DNA of 39,776 bases from Acidimicrobiaceae bacterium (GTDB taxonomy: Bacteria > Actinomycetota > Acidimicrobiia > Acidimicrobiales > Aldehydirespiratoraceae): assembly GCA_026710865.1 (NCBI GenBank), contig JAPOQG010000259.1, forward strand, positions 1-39,776, written 5' to 3'. The notes beneath the pieces are model-generated. The model was not told the origin of the DNA. It did not search any database and saw nothing but the letters and a program-made list of their open reading frames with translations. The position numbers and the translations under genes were made by a program. Of this stretch, positions 39,037 through 39,776 are shown piece after piece (the stretch's first letter is position 1; each line of letters opens with the position of its first letter).

Positions 39037-39776
39037 CGTGGCGCTCCAGAAGACTCGGCTCGCTCGGCCAGGCGGGCCCGGTAGGCGTCGTGGGAGGGAA
39101 GGTCCAGCCAGTCGGCACAGAACTGAGCCCAGACGTCGGGGTCGCGGGCCGTGGCCGCGTACTCCCGCTGGAACGCCTCGTCCCGGCCGTAGTCGGGCGG
39201 GCATTCGGTGAAGTGGGCACCGCCGGGGGCTTCCACCACGCCGTCGGTGTGAAGGCGCGGGATCCTGAGGGTGTGGACCGATCCCTCCTTCAGCAAGTCC
39301 TCGGTGGGCACCACCCGCTCACACGACATGAAGGTGCGCTCAGCGGCCATGGCGAACAGGTCGTCGAAATACAGGTCCGGCCCGAGGAACTGCCCATTGC
39401 CGGCCGCGTCGGCCCGGTTCATGTGCACCAGCGACACGTCGATGTCGAAGGCGGGCACGGCCACTAGTTCGGTGCCGTCGCCGTAGGGGCTGGTCACCGT
39501 CTTGAGATCGGGGTTGTAGGTGAGCATGTCCGATCCGAGACCAGCCCTGGTCGGGTAGAAGGGCACCCGGTGCACCGCGGCCAGCAGGCCGAGGTAGAAG
39601 GCGCCCTCGTCGAACTCGCGGGCCTCTACCGAACCGGCCTGGCGGGCAATCCGGAAGTGCGGCTCCAGTGGGATGGAGTCGAGCGACACGAAGCCGTAGG
39701 TGATCTTACGAACCCGGCCCGCGGCGCACAGCATGCCGACGTCCGGTCCGCCGTAACTGACCAGGTGAAGGTCCCG
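39033..39776 (-). CDS. ipdA: CoA-transferase-like subunit IpdA (partial, runs off the window)
   Basis: This is the C-terminal 247 residues of the IpdA partner; the N-terminus lies beyond the right edge. The sequence visible at the edge (LVSYGGPDVGMLCAAG) is the IpdA Gly-Gly-Pro-Asp motif, so the coding frame continues upstream of the internal ATG at 39734. KITYGFVSLDS, VEAREFDEGAF, IRAGLGSD-like FYPTRAGLGSDML, AMAAERTFMSCERVV and VEAPGGAHFTECPPDYGRDE (20 residues) follow the family closely. It is coupled to ipdB by an ATGA overlap. Confidence 0.87.
   Translation of the reverse strand, partial: RDLHLVSYGGPDVGMLCAAGRVRKITYGFVSLDSIPLEPHFRIARQAGSVEAREFDEGAFYLGLLAAVHRVPFYPTRAGLGSDMLTYNPDLKTVTSPYGDGTELVAVPAFDIDVSLVHMNRADAAGNGQFLGPDLYFDDLFAMAAERTFMSCERVVPTEDLLKEGSVHTLRIPRLHTDGVVEAPGGAHFTECPPDYGRDEAFQREYAATARDPDVWAQFCADWLDLPSHDAYRARLAERAESSGAPR

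Noticed and set aside
1-39776. tRNA, rRNA or other structured RNA genes
   Set aside because: I saw no cloverleaf-like sequence with a TTCGA loop or any rRNA segment. A tRNA scan would be needed to exclude them completely.

Overview
The window is GC-rich DNA (roughly two thirds G+C by eye) with closely packed genes, many GTG starts and many 4-base stop/start overlaps. The gene families point to Actinomycetota: a HelY-type helicase beside tatA/tatC, a DUF4193-like zinc protein, hisI next to trpE, and ipdA/ipdB for steroid-ring breakdown. An MBOAT/SGNH pair and a duplicated ThyX-like protein make class Acidimicrobiia the best guess. That placement is inference, not proof.

Left block (1-9.5 kb), a defence region. 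A large Eco57I/PglX-like methyltransferase gene (36-3376) is split between two reading frames exactly at a tetranucleotide array: nine TCGG units followed by five ACGG units (1248-1303). One unit more, or two fewer, would join the halves into a protein of about 1,110 residues, so it looks like a phase-variable restriction-modification gene caught in the OFF state. Its probable partner, a phospholipase-D-like nuclease fused to a SNF2-type helicase, lies at 4730-8035. Between them, on the other strand, is a DUF433/DUF5615 pair that looks like a toxin-antitoxin module. A DUF4143-type AAA ATPase (8118-9482) with a striking upstream inverted repeat closes the block.

Metabolic core (9.7-16.3 kb): hisI, trpE, ygfZ, a J-domain membrane protein, trpF, trpB and trpA, mostly coupled by GTGA overlaps, then a small unknown gene. 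trpC, trpD and trpG are not in the window.

Middle (16.3-29 kb): an SDR oxidoreductase; an AlkB-like DNA repair enzyme whose promoter holds a LexA-type box exactly between its -35 and -10 elements; an MBOAT acyltransferase with a DUF459-like SGNH protein; yqgE; thiD; a large charged protein of unknown function; GNAT and Nudix enzymes; a DUF4193-like protein; a duplicated ThyX-like protein; and an M20 amidohydrolase.

Right block (29-39.8 kb), all on the minus strand: a helY operon (tatA, tatC, helY and a lipid-kinase-like domain protein), two tandem azlCD exporter pairs, a low-molecular-weight tyrosine phosphatase, an AAA ATPase/RloB pair resembling abortive-infection system AbiL, and ipdB with ipdA running off the edge.

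Two features run through the window. First, eleven genes have a TANNNT hexamer 6-8 bases before the start codon, the signature of leaderless transcription; I used it to choose several starts. Second, a dispersed repeat of roughly 95-140 bp occurs in four intergenic gaps, and a fragment of it lies in frame inside the alkB-like gene.
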